Below are positions 42,120 through 50,339 of a DNA stretch of 64,000 bases, one piece after another. Positions within the stretch are counted from its first letter, which is position 1. The number at the start of each line of letters is the position of its first letter. The stretch is from Chloroflexota bacterium. GTDB lineage: Bacteria > Chloroflexota > Anaerolineae > 4572-78 > J111. The stretch spans positions 48,078 through 112,077 of the forward strand of contig BOKF01000029.1 in the NCBI GenBank assembly GCA_016860845.1. The letters are read 5' to 3'. A program made the translations under genes and the position numbers. The notes under the pieces were generated by a model. The model was not told the DNA's origin, made no database searches, and saw nothing but the letters and a program-made list of their open reading frames with translations.

Positions 42120-43071
42120 ATACCTTCTCCGCCAGCAGCGCCTGGATAATTTCCTCTTGCTGCTCGTAGCGCCCCTCGCCAATGTGGATATGGCGCAGAT
42201 TGCCGGCTTTGTCAATAAAATACTTGGCCGGCCAGTAGCGATTATTGTAAGCCCGCCACGTCTGCCAATCGTTATCAATGGCGACGGCGTAAGGAATATC
42301 CTGGTCAATCAGGGCCTGCTTTACATTTTCGATTTCGCGCTCGTAGCCAAATTCCGGGGTGTGGACGCCGATAATCACCAGGCCATCGTCCTGGTACTCC
42401 TGATGCCACGCCCGCAGCGAAGGCACGACGTTTTTGCAGTTATAACAGCCAAAGGTCCAGAACTCCACAATAACTACTTTACCATGCAAATCGGCCAATT
42501 TCAATGGGTTGGAATTAAGCCAGACTTCGTTAAACAGTTCCGGCGGCCTGCCCTGGTTGTCCAGAGTGGCTAAAAGCTGCGCCTGCATTTCGGTGGGACC
42601 GGCTTGGGTCATCGTTTCTGCCTGTTTCATTGTCTCTTCCTCGACGAGCGCGGTTTCAACCATCGCCTCAGCTTCCTTCATAGCGGGGGCAGTTTCTTCG
42701 ACTTTAGCCATGGCTTCCACCCCTGCATCCACCGGGGCGTCTTCTTCGACTTCAACCATTGACTCCCCGGCCACAGCCGCCTGCTCTTCAGCCATCGCCT
42801 CAGGTTGCTCGCTAACCGGGGCAGCTTCTTCAACCTTTATCACCGGTTTCTCGGTCATCGGCGCGGTTTCTGCCATGGCCGCCGCCGGTTTCTCCGCCAT
42901 TTCACTTTCGGGCGCTGCCACCGCTTCCGCCTGAGCTTTCATCGCCGGCACGGCCTCGACAACCGGCGCTTGTTTTGCCGGCGCGGGCTGGCTGGCCTCG
43001 ACGCTGCTGCATGCCGCCAGTAACAGCCCCAGACCGAGGACTAAAAGCTTTAACAGATATAATTTTAGCAT
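42115..43071 (-). CDS. Thioredoxin/TlpA-like lipoprotein with long acidic linker
   Basis: The real start is the ATG at 43071 (AAGGAG upstream), not the longer open frame; 318 residues. Lipobox LLLAAC with Cys21. Residues about 25-175 are a low-complexity linker rich in Ala, Glu, Val and Met (MAEKPAAAMAE-like repeats), expected to be extended. The C-terminal domain is thioredoxin-like: FWTFGCYNCKNVVPSL with Cys209 and Cys212, then LVIIGVHTPEFGYE and WPAKYFIDKAGNLRHIHIG, the pattern of DipZ-C-terminal-type thioredoxins. CYNC differs from the usual CPPC/CGPC, implying an altered redox potential. It probably reduces or oxidises thiols at the cell surface. Confidence 0.88.
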   Translation of the reverse strand: MLKLYLLKLLVLGLGLLLAACSSVEASQPAPAKQAPVVEAVPAMKAQAEAVAAPESEMAEKPAAAMAETAPMTEKPVIKVEEAAPVSEQPEAMAEEQAAVAGESMVEVEEDAPVDAGVEAMAKVEETAPAMKEAEAMVETALVEEETMKQAETMTQAGPTEMQAQLLATLDNQGRPPELFNEVWLNSNPLKLADLHGKVVIVEFWTFGCYNCKNVVPSLRAWHQEYQDDGLVIIGVHTPEFGYEREIENVKQALIDQDIPYAVAIDNDWQTWRAYNNRYWPAKYFIDKAGNLRHIHIGEGRYEQQEEIIQALLAEKVS

Positions 43072-43134
43072 AACATTCTCCTTTTTTTGGGTCGGGATGG
43101 TTATCACTTCTGTTTCGACCACTTCGCTGGGCGA

Positions 43135-43176
43135 GGATTGCCAAATCCACGCCACAACCGCCGGATTTGGCAATCC
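43135..43176. repeat. GGATTGCCAAATCC palindrome upstream of the thioredoxin-like lipoprotein gene
   Basis: Perfect 14-bp arms GGATTGCCAAATCC (43135-43148) and GGATTTGGCAATCC (43163-43176) with a 14-base loop. It lies in the 530-base divergent gap 43072-43601, which also holds the Pho-box-like site at 43302; no gene is supported in the gap, and the frame open from 43512 is judged non-coding before 43602. Confidence 0.7.
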
Positions 43177-43301
43177 GGCGAAAGCAGATAGCCGAAAGGC
43201 CGTTCTTGGGCAGTTGTGCCCCTGTCTGTTTCCCACTTTAGAGGAGAATTATTACGATTATATTAACACCACCCTGGAGCAAGCCACACCATGTGAATTC
43301 C

Positions 43302-43354
43302 AACACAATCCAAACACAACCCTAACAGAAGAATGAAACATTTTCTTTTATAAT
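43302..43354 (+). promoter_or_regulatory. Direct repeats with 11-bp period and TATAAT upstream of the phosphate-binding protein gene
   Basis: AACAC/AACAC/AACAG begin at 43302, 43313 and 43324, exactly 11 bases apart, and a perfect TATAAT lies at 43349-43354. Direct repeats of this period in place of a -35 box are the layout of Pho boxes bound by PhoB/PhoP-type regulators; the bases themselves do not match a consensus I can name. The predicted leader to the ATG at 43602 is about 240 bases. Confidence 0.45.
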
Positions 43355-43601
43355 GAGAATAACTTCACTCATAAAGGAAGTTAGGTAAAAAAGGTTTATC
43401 AGTGACGTACCTTACCAGTATCATCAAAAGGGTCATCCCTCCCAAGCAGGCTTACCTGGCTCAGGCTGTAGGAGAGTAAACACTCAGCGCACCAGTCAAT
43501 AAATAGAACCTATGCAATCAGAAATTTCCAATTCTAACCCCCTCCGAAAACCAATCCAAAATCCAAAACCTTATATCATCTGTTCAGAAAGGAACAGCAA
43601 A

Positions 43602-44456
43602 ATGAAACTTGCACCACAAAAACCCGCGTTTCTGATGGGCCTGTTCATTACCCTGGTAGCATTAACGCTGGCTGCCTGCAATAATGCGGCGGCTCAGACC
43701 AGGCCCACGCCGACCATCGCCCCCCAGACGACTTTGACGGTCTCAGGCTCGGGCGGCACGACCGCCATACTAAAGTATCTGGCCGAGGTCTATCGCCGCC
43801 AACATAGTGACCTGGCCTTCGAATTCCTGTCCGGCGCAGGCACCAGCGGGGGCGTTAAAGGCGTGTTAGCAGAGCAGCTTGACCTGGGGACAATGTCACG
43901 CCCGCCCAAAGACTCAGAATTGGCCGATGGGATCGCCTATCTCCATTTTGGCACCGAAAAAGTCGTGGTAGCCACGAGTTCTGACGTTTCTATCACCGGC
44001 CTGACGAGCCAACAGGTAAAGGATATCTTCCTGGGCAAAATCAAGAACTGGTCGGAGGTCGGCGGCCCCGATGCTGCCATCAGCGTCCTGGTCCGGGATG
44101 AAGAAGAAACCAACACCAAAATTTTACGTCAAGGGCTTTTTGGAGAGGCGGCCTTTACGGCCGGGGCGGTGGTCTTTACCAGCGAAGGTGATTTGAAATC
44201 TGCACTGGCGAGTACGACCCATGCGATTGCCTATCTGGCCTATGGCGGTATCCGCTTGGAGAATCTGAAAGTCAACCCTGTGGCGATTGATGGCCAGGAG
44301 CCAGCGAATCTCAACGGGGACTACCCTTATACCCGTCCGGTGGGGGTGGCTTATCTGCCGGCCAATGCCGCCAAGGTGCAGCCGTTTCTCGACTTTATCA
44401 CCAGCCCTGAAGCTCGAACACTGTTAACGGAGCAAGGCATTACCCTGGACAAGTAA
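43602..44456 (+). CDS. Phosphate-type (PstS-like) substrate-binding lipoprotein, no transporter attached
   Basis: The ATG at 43602 with AAAGGA upstream is chosen because it starts a lipoprotein signal (LTLAAC, Cys26); the open frame before it is repeat-like. 284 residues. The PBP-like domain reads VSGSGGTTAILKYLAEVY, LSGAGTSGGVKGV, DLGTMSRPPKD and QVKDIFLGKIKNWSEVGG, all typical of PstS. No pstC, pstA or pstB follows. Instead the stop is 24 bases before a giant sensor kinase, so the protein may present a ligand to that kinase. The ligand could be phosphate or another oxyanion; this is unproven. Confidence 0.85.
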   Translation: MKLAPQKPAFLMGLFITLVALTLAACNNAAAQTRPTPTIAPQTTLTVSGSGGTTAILKYLAEVYRRQHSDLAFEFLSGAGTSGGVKGVLAEQLDLGTMSRPPKDSELADGIAYLHFGTEKVVVATSSDVSITGLTSQQVKDIFLGKIKNWSEVGGPDAAISVLVRDEEETNTKILRQGLFGEAAFTAGAVVFTSEGDLKSALASTTHAIAYLAYGGIRLENLKVNPVAIDGQEPANLNGDYPYTRPVGVAYLPANAAKVQPFLDFITSPEARTLLTEQGITLDK

Positions 44457-44480
44457 CCAGGCAGCGACGAGGGTAGCCCT

Positions 44481-47400
44481 ATGAGCAAACAACATTTACC
44501 GACCTTCCCCAGGGAATTGCTTGGAACCCTAAAGAACTTACCCATAGCCGGCAAGTTGCTATTGCTCACGCTGGTCCCTCTCGTGCTTACGCTCGCTGCG
44601 ACGCTGGCGCTGACCATTACCGGCCTGAACCGGCTGGAAGCCGACACCGTCGCTACCCGGCTGCAACAGGAAGAGCGAGTCATCAGACAGCAATTCGCCC
44701 AGCTTGAGGCCAATCTATTAATCAGCGTGGCCAGGTTGGTGAGTGACCCGGCCTTGCTCGACGCTACCGAACGGGGCGACGAAGTGATGGTGAAGGGTCT
44801 GCTACTGGCCACCACTGTTCGCTCAGCGGACCTGAGCTATTTGCAAGTCATGGATGTTGAGGGTCGAACGCTGGGCGTGAAAGGAAACTTTGAAGTAGGG
44901 GCCGTGCCCCCTGAACTGGATCGGTTTAACCGGCTGGGGCTTATCCAAATCGAGGCAACCAAGTTGGTGCCGACGGCGCAGGGTTGGTTGCTGGTGGTTG
45001 TCCGGCCCCTTAAAACATCGGCAGGCCAGGTAGTGGGTGCGTTAACTATCGGCCGCTTGTTGGATAACACCGCCCTGTTTACCTTGAACTTTGAGCGGAC
45101 GGACCCCTTGTTGGCGCTGTTTGACGCCCAGGGCAATCTCAGCGCCATCTCCACCGCCGACGCCCAGTCTGATCTTAACAACGCCTTTGAGATAGATCTC
45201 CCGCTGTGGACTCAAGCAGCACAGGGACAAATCACACGGGGCCAGGTCAGCATCCAGGGTGAAGCCTATCGCGTGATCTATGCGCCCCTGGTAATTGGCA
45301 ATGAAACGGTGGCAGTATTCAGCCTGGCCGCCTCAACGGCGGCGACAACCCATCTCCGTGACCAGTTGGTGACCACTAATTTGATGGCGGTGGGGGTGCT
45401 GGCTTTGCTGGGCAGCCTGGCCGCACTTGGCCTGGGACGTAACTTTATCGTTCGACCCATCGCTGCCCTGGTAGCCCGCGCAGAACAGATCAAAGCCGGA
45501 CAGTTGGACGTAGTTGTGCCCGGGACGAACAGCCGGGATGAGATCGGCCAGCTAGCTGCCACTTTCAATGATATGGCAGTGCAATTACGACACACTCTGG
45601 CAGGCTTAGAAAACTACACCCAACGTTTGAAAATCGTCGCCAAACTTAGCGGACACTTCAACGCTGTCCTCAATCTGGAAGAGTTATTGGTCGAGGTGGT
45701 CAATCAAATCAAAGACAGCTTTGATTACTACCATGTTCAGACCTATATCCTGGCTGAAGATAATACGAATGATGCAGGTCAAAGCGCGCTGATTATGCGC
45801 GCCGGGACCGGTGAGGCCGGCGCAACAATGAAAGCCCAGGGGCACGCCATTTCTTTGAACGCGCCAACCAGCCTGGTGGCCCGCGCCGCCCGAACTGGCG
45901 AGGTTATCACGGTTGATAATGTGGGTCAAGTCGAGGATTGGTTGTCCAATCCCCTGTTGCCTGATACTTGTGCTGAGATGGCCATCCCGATTATCGTGGA
46001 AGGGCAGGTGGTCGGCGTTCTCGATGTGCATGAGGATGAGGTTGGTGGCCTGGACGAAAGCGATGCTAACTTGCTGCGGTCACTGACCAACCAGGTGGCC
46101 ATTGCTATTGCCAACGCCCGCTTATTTGAACAAACAACCCAGGCCAGAGAAGAAGCCGAATTGGCCAAAGAAAAAGCCGACCAGGCCAGAGAAGAAACCG
46201 AGCTTGCCAACAAAACTTTAGAAAGGCAGATCTGGCAAACCACCGGTCAGGCTCAACTGAACGACAAAATGCAGGGCGAACCGGATCTACCGACCCTGGC
46301 CAACGGCATTATGCAACAGTTATGCAGTTACCTTCAGGCCCAGATTGGCGCTCTCTACATTGTTGAGGATCACACCCTGGAGTTGATGGGCAGCTATGCC
46401 TATAGCAGTAATAAGCCGGCCACCTTCAAATTTGGGGAAGGGTTAGTGGGACAGGCCGCGCTGGAAAAACGTCCCATGTTCATCACCGATGTCCCCAACG
46501 ACTACATCACCATTCGGTCAGGTCTGGGCGAGACGGCTCCCAGAAATATTATGGTCTTCCCCTTTATGTATAATGATCGGGTGATTGGGGCCATTGAAAT
46601 GGGCACGTTAACCGAATTTACCCAGGCCCAGTATGAATTTATCCAAACGGCGCTGGCCAACATTGCGATTGCCTTTAATACGGTCCAGGCCCGCGCCCGT
46701 ATCAATGAATTGTTGGCCCGAACCCAGCAGCAGGCCGAAGAGTTGCAGGCCCAGGGTGAGGAATTGCGGGCGGCTAATGAGGAACTGGAGATACAAACAG
46801 AGAGTTTGCGGGCTTCAGAAGCTAAACTGCGGGAGAAACAGTCGGAACTTGAAAGCACCAATGCCCAGTTAGAGGAGCAAGCGGCGGCATTAGAGGAAAA
46901 CAGCCGGGTCTTGCAGGAGAAACAAGCGGTTCTGGACCGGCAGAATCAGGAATTAAAAACGGCCCAGCAGGACCTCGAACAGAAAGCCGAAGAATTAGCC
47001 CTGGCCAGCAAATATAAATCTGAGTTTCTGGCCAATATGTCCCACGAACTGCGCACCCCCTTAAACAGTCTGCTCATTCTGGCCCGCATCCTGGCCAATA
47101 ATGAAGAAGGCAATCTCAGCGAGGAACAAGTTGAATCGGCCAAAATTATCTACAGCGGCGGGAATGATTTACTAAACCTGATCAACGACATCCTGGACCT
47201 CTCCAAAGTCGAGTCCGGCCAGATGGTTTTTCACTTTGAGGCCATGCCTCTAACCGAGTTGGTCAGCACGGTTCAGACGCAATTTGCCCAGGTCGCCAAG
47301 GAAAAAGGGCTTGACCTGCACGTCAACATGGCCGCTGACCTGCCGGGCAGCATCGAAACCGATACGCAGCGGGTTAAGCAAATTCTCAAAAATCTGCTTT

Positions 47401-49055
47401 CTAATGCGTTTAAATTTACCTCAGCCGGCAGCGTTAGCTGCAATGTTTATCGTCCAGAAGCCAATATAAACTTATCCCGCAGCGGGCTGAATCCCACCCA
47501 GGCCATTGCCATCAGCGTGATTGATACAGGCATCGGCATGACGCCGGATCAACAAAAAATTATCTTTGAAGCCTTCCAGCAGGCCGATGGCAGCACCAGC
47601 CGCCAGTATGGCGGTACCGGCCTGGGCCTGTCCATTTCTAGAGAGTTGGCTAACAAACTGGGCGGGCAGATCAATGTCGAAAGTGAAAAGGGCCAGGGCA
47701 GCACCTTCACTTTATATTTACCGATTGAGAAAAAGGCAGGTGAGCCAGCGCGGCAGCCAAAAGTACAACCGGCAGCGCCAGAAAGATCCAACGGGCACAA
47801 GCCCAAACACGTTTCTACCCAGCCTGCCCTCACTCCGGTAGCTCAATTCGCTTGCGCCGATGATCGGGCCAACTTGAAAGCGGGCGACAAAATTCTGCTG
47901 GTCATTGAAGATGACTCTAAATTTGCCAAAATTGTCTGTGATTTTGCCCACAAAAAAGGCTTTAAGTGCCTGGTGGCCGCAGAAGGCAGCACCGGGCTGG
48001 CCCTGGTTAAAACTCATCCGCCTGAGGCCATTATTCTGGACCTCAACCTGCCCGACATCAGCGGCTGGGAAGTACTACAAATATTAAAAAGTGATCATGC
48101 TACCCGGCACATCCCGGTGCATATCATGTCGGTGGATGAAGAGATATTGGATGCTTATCGGAAAGGGGCCTTGGGCTATCTGACCAAGCCGGTCAGCGGG
48201 GAACATCTGGCTGAATCGTTCCAAAAAATTGAGCAGTTCATGTCCAAAGATATTAAATCGCTGCTCTTGGTTGAAGACGATGCTAACTCCAGGCACAGCA
48301 TTAAGAAGCTGTTAGGCGGCAGCGACGTGCAAATCAGCGAGGCTGACCGGGGCCAGATTGCCCTCGACCTGTTAAAGATACAGAATTTTGATTGTATGAT
48401 TTTGGATTTGAGTCTGCCCGACATGAGTGGTTTTGAGGTACTCAACCGGATGAACGGCCATATGGCCGCATCCAAATGCCCGGTCATTGTTTATACCGGC
48501 CGGGAACTGACCCCCGAAGAAAATCTTGAACTGATGAAATACACCAATAGCGTCATCGTCAAAGGGGTGAAATCGCCGGAGCGGCTGCTGGATGAGACGG
48601 CTCTGTTCCTGCACCGGGTGGTAGCCGATATGCCGGAAGATAAACAGCAAACCATCCGGCAGTTGCACAATAAGGATGAACTCCTCAAAAACAAAAAGGT
48701 TTTGATTGTTGATGACGACATGCGTAATTCATTCGCCTTAGCCAAGCTGTTATCCGATAAAGGGCTGATTATTCGTATTGCTCAAAATGGTCGAAAAGCT
48801 CTGGATTTGTTAGCGGAGGAGCCGGCCGATCTGGTTTTGATGGACATTATGATGCCGGTCATGGATGGCTATGAAACTATCCGGCATATCCGCGCCCAGC
48901 AGCAGTTCAAAACTTTACCCATTCTGGCTCTGACCGCCAAAGCCATGAAAGGTGACCGCGATCAGTGCCTGGCTGCCGGAGCCAACGATTACTTATCCAA
49001 ACCCATTGAGGTAGACCGGCTGTTTTCTATGTTGCAGGTCTGGCTCTATAACTAG
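44481..49055 (+). CDS. Hybrid sensor histidine kinase with two GAF and three receiver domains
   Basis: 1524 residues, GAGGG before the ATG. Order: helix (23-47), outer Cache-like domain (about 50-295), helix (about 301-325), HAMP (to 375), GAF 1 (about 390-560), GAF 2 (about 605-745), a coiled coil rich in Gln/Glu (745-840), HisKA with His855 in NMSHELRTPLNSL, HATPase (about 960-1085, GGTGLGLSI), then receivers with Asp1187 (LDLNLPD), Asp1309 (LDLSLPD) and Asp1455 (MDIMMPV). No HPt domain is present, so phosphorelay must continue through other proteins. It follows the PstS-like gene by 24 bases and precedes a receiver-kinase, so the three form one signalling operon. Confidence 0.92.
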   Translation: MSKQHLPTFPRELLGTLKNLPIAGKLLLLTLVPLVLTLAATLALTITGLNRLEADTVATRLQQEERVIRQQFAQLEANLLISVARLVSDPALLDATERGDEVMVKGLLLATTVRSADLSYLQVMDVEGRTLGVKGNFEVGAVPPELDRFNRLGLIQIEATKLVPTAQGWLLVVVRPLKTSAGQVVGALTIGRLLDNTALFTLNFERTDPLLALFDAQGNLSAISTADAQSDLNNAFEIDLPLWTQAAQGQITRGQVSIQGEAYRVIYAPLVIGNETVAVFSLAASTAATTHLRDQLVTTNLMAVGVLALLGSLAALGLGRNFIVRPIAALVARAEQIKAGQLDVVVPGTNSRDEIGQLAATFNDMAVQLRHTLAGLENYTQRLKIVAKLSGHFNAVLNLEELLVEVVNQIKDSFDYYHVQTYILAEDNTNDAGQSALIMRAGTGEAGATMKAQGHAISLNAPTSLVARAARTGEVITVDNVGQVEDWLSNPLLPDTCAEMAIPIIVEGQVVGVLDVHEDEVGGLDESDANLLRSLTNQVAIAIANARLFEQTTQAREEAELAKEKADQAREETELANKTLERQIWQTTGQAQLNDKMQGEPDLPTLANGIMQQLCSYLQAQIGALYIVEDHTLELMGSYAYSSNKPATFKFGEGLVGQAALEKRPMFITDVPNDYITIRSGLGETAPRNIMVFPFMYNDRVIGAIEMGTLTEFTQAQYEFIQTALANIAIAFNTVQARARINELLARTQQQAEELQAQGEELRAANEELEIQTESLRASEAKLREKQSELESTNAQLEEQAAALEENSRVLQEKQAVLDRQNQELKTAQQDLEQKAEELALASKYKSEFLANMSHELRTPLNSLLILARILANNEEGNLSEEQVESAKIIYSGGNDLLNLINDILDLSKVESGQMVFHFEAMPLTELVSTVQTQFAQVAKEKGLDLHVNMAADLPGSIETDTQRVKQILKNLLSNAFKFTSAGSVSCNVYRPEANINLSRSGLNPTQAIAISVIDTGIGMTPDQQKIIFEAFQQADGSTSRQYGGTGLGLSISRELANKLGGQINVESEKGQGSTFTLYLPIEKKAGEPARQPKVQPAAPERSNGHKPKHVSTQPALTPVAQFACADDRANLKAGDKILLVIEDDSKFAKIVCDFAHKKGFKCLVAAEGSTGLALVKTHPPEAIILDLNLPDISGWEVLQILKSDHATRHIPVHIMSVDEEILDAYRKGALGYLTKPVSGEHLAESFQKIEQFMSKDIKSLLLVEDDANSRHSIKKLLGGSDVQISEADRGQIALDLLKIQNFDCMILDLSLPDMSGFEVLNRMNGHMAASKCPVIVYTGRELTPEENLELMKYTNSVIVKGVKSPERLLDETALFLHRVVADMPEDKQQTIRQLHNKDELLKNKKVLIVDDDMRNSFALAKLLSDKGLIIRIAQNGRKALDLLAEEPADLVLMDIMMPVMDGYETIRHIRAQQQFKTLPILALTAKAMKGDRDQCLAAGANDYLSKPIEVDRLFSMLQVWLYN

Positions 49056-49103
49056 AGTTTACAAAGGCAAATTTGATCAGGCCTTCTAATCCAGGAATGT
49101 CCC

Positions 49104-50333
49104 ATGCATGAACCTCGATCAAAACCCAAAATCTTGGCAGTTGACGACAAACCTCAAAATCTTTATGCCCTGGAAAAGCTCCTGACCCAATTAGATGTCG
49201 AAATTGTTCAAGCCACATCCGGTTTCGAGGCCCTGAGCTTAACGCTGGAACACGATTTTTGTCTGGCCATTGTGGACGTTCAAATGCCGGAGATGGACGG
49301 CTACGAATTGGTTGAATTACTGCGGGGTAATCCCAGCACGGCCAGTCTGCCGGTTATTTTTGTGAGTGCTATCTTCTCAGACGAGTATCATCACCGCAAA
49401 GGATATGACGCCGGGGCGGTTGATTTTCTGAGCAAGCCCTTTATTCCAGAAATTTTGCTCAGCAAGACCCGTATTTTCCTTGACCTTTACCACCAGAGGA
49501 GCAAGCTGGAAAAATTGGTCAACCAGTTAAATGCCAAAAATGAGACCTTGGAAAATGAGATTAGACAGCGCCAGGAAGCCGAGACAGCCCTCCAAAGCGC
49601 CAATAGAGATAAAGATAGACTTTTTTCTATCATCTCGCATGACTTGCGTAACCCGTTCCAGGTTTTGTTAGGCAACGCGGAACTTATGCTAGAGGGGTTG
49701 GAAAATTTAAGCAAAGCAGACATTGCGGCTATGACTCAGAGTGTTTACCGATCAGCCCGGACCGCCTTCAATTTACTGGAAAACCTGTTAACCTGGTCCC
49801 GGCTGCAACAAGAACGGATAGAATATGACCCCGGCCCAGTTGATTTACATGAGTTGGCTGAGAAAACGGTGGCCTTACTGGAAGAAACGGCTCTCAGCAA
49901 GAAAATTCGGCTGAACCATACAATTGAAGAGGAGCTTTTTGCCTACGCCGACAGTTACATGATTGATACCATTATCCGCAACTTAACCTCTAATGCGCTC
50001 AAATTTACTCCGGCAGAGGGCGAGGTAACGTTATCGGCCCATCGCAATGGTATTTCGCCAGACCAGCCGGATGCAAAATGGGTCGAGGTCAAGGTCAGCG
50101 ATACCGGCCTGGGTATCAGTCCGGAAAATATTGCCAAACTCTTCAAGCTTGATGTCCATCATACCACCCCCGGCACCGCCCAAGAGGCGGGAACAGGTCT
50201 GGGGTTGATTCTATGTCAGGAGATGGTTAAAAAGAATGGCGGGCAGATTTGGATAGAAAGCGAAGAGAAAAAAGGCACAACGGTAATATTCACCGTCCCC
50301 GCTACAGATTCCCCTCCCCCCGAAAAGGGCTAG
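49104..50333 (+). CDS. Receiver domain-histidine kinase (soluble)
   Basis: 409 residues with no membrane helix. An N-terminal receiver (ILAVDDKPQNLYALEKLL, Asp58 in AIVDVQMPEMDGYEL) is joined by a coiled coil (about 130-165) to HisKA with His179 in IISHDLRNPFQVLL and an HATPase (NLTSNALKFT, DTGLGISPEN, GTGLGLILCQEMV). Such proteins often take phosphoryl groups from a hybrid kinase and pass the state on. It starts 48 bases after the triple-receiver kinase. The output target is not encoded nearby; the next gene is convergent. Confidence 0.9.
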   Translation: MHEPRSKPKILAVDDKPQNLYALEKLLTQLDVEIVQATSGFEALSLTLEHDFCLAIVDVQMPEMDGYELVELLRGNPSTASLPVIFVSAIFSDEYHHRKGYDAGAVDFLSKPFIPEILLSKTRIFLDLYHQRSKLEKLVNQLNAKNETLENEIRQRQEAETALQSANRDKDRLFSIISHDLRNPFQVLLGNAELMLEGLENLSKADIAAMTQSVYRSARTAFNLLENLLTWSRLQQERIEYDPGPVDLHELAEKTVALLEETALSKKIRLNHTIEEELFAYADSYMIDTIIRNLTSNALKFTPAEGEVTLSAHRNGISPDQPDAKWVEVKVSDTGLGISPENIAKLFKLDVHHTTPGTAQEAGTGLGLILCQEMVKKNGGQIWIESEEKKGTTVIFTVPATDSPPPEKG

Positions 50334-50339
50334 CGATTA

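Noticed and set aside
43072..43236. Upstream extension of the thioredoxin-like lipoprotein
   Set aside because: It includes a 14-bp palindrome and would bury the lipobox signal; a good ribosome site precedes the ATG at 43071.
43512..43601. Upstream extension of the PstS-like gene
   Set aside because: The 30 extra codons are Asn/Pro/Lys-rich, come from AATCCAAAACC-type repeated sequence and would bury the lipoprotein signal inside the protein.
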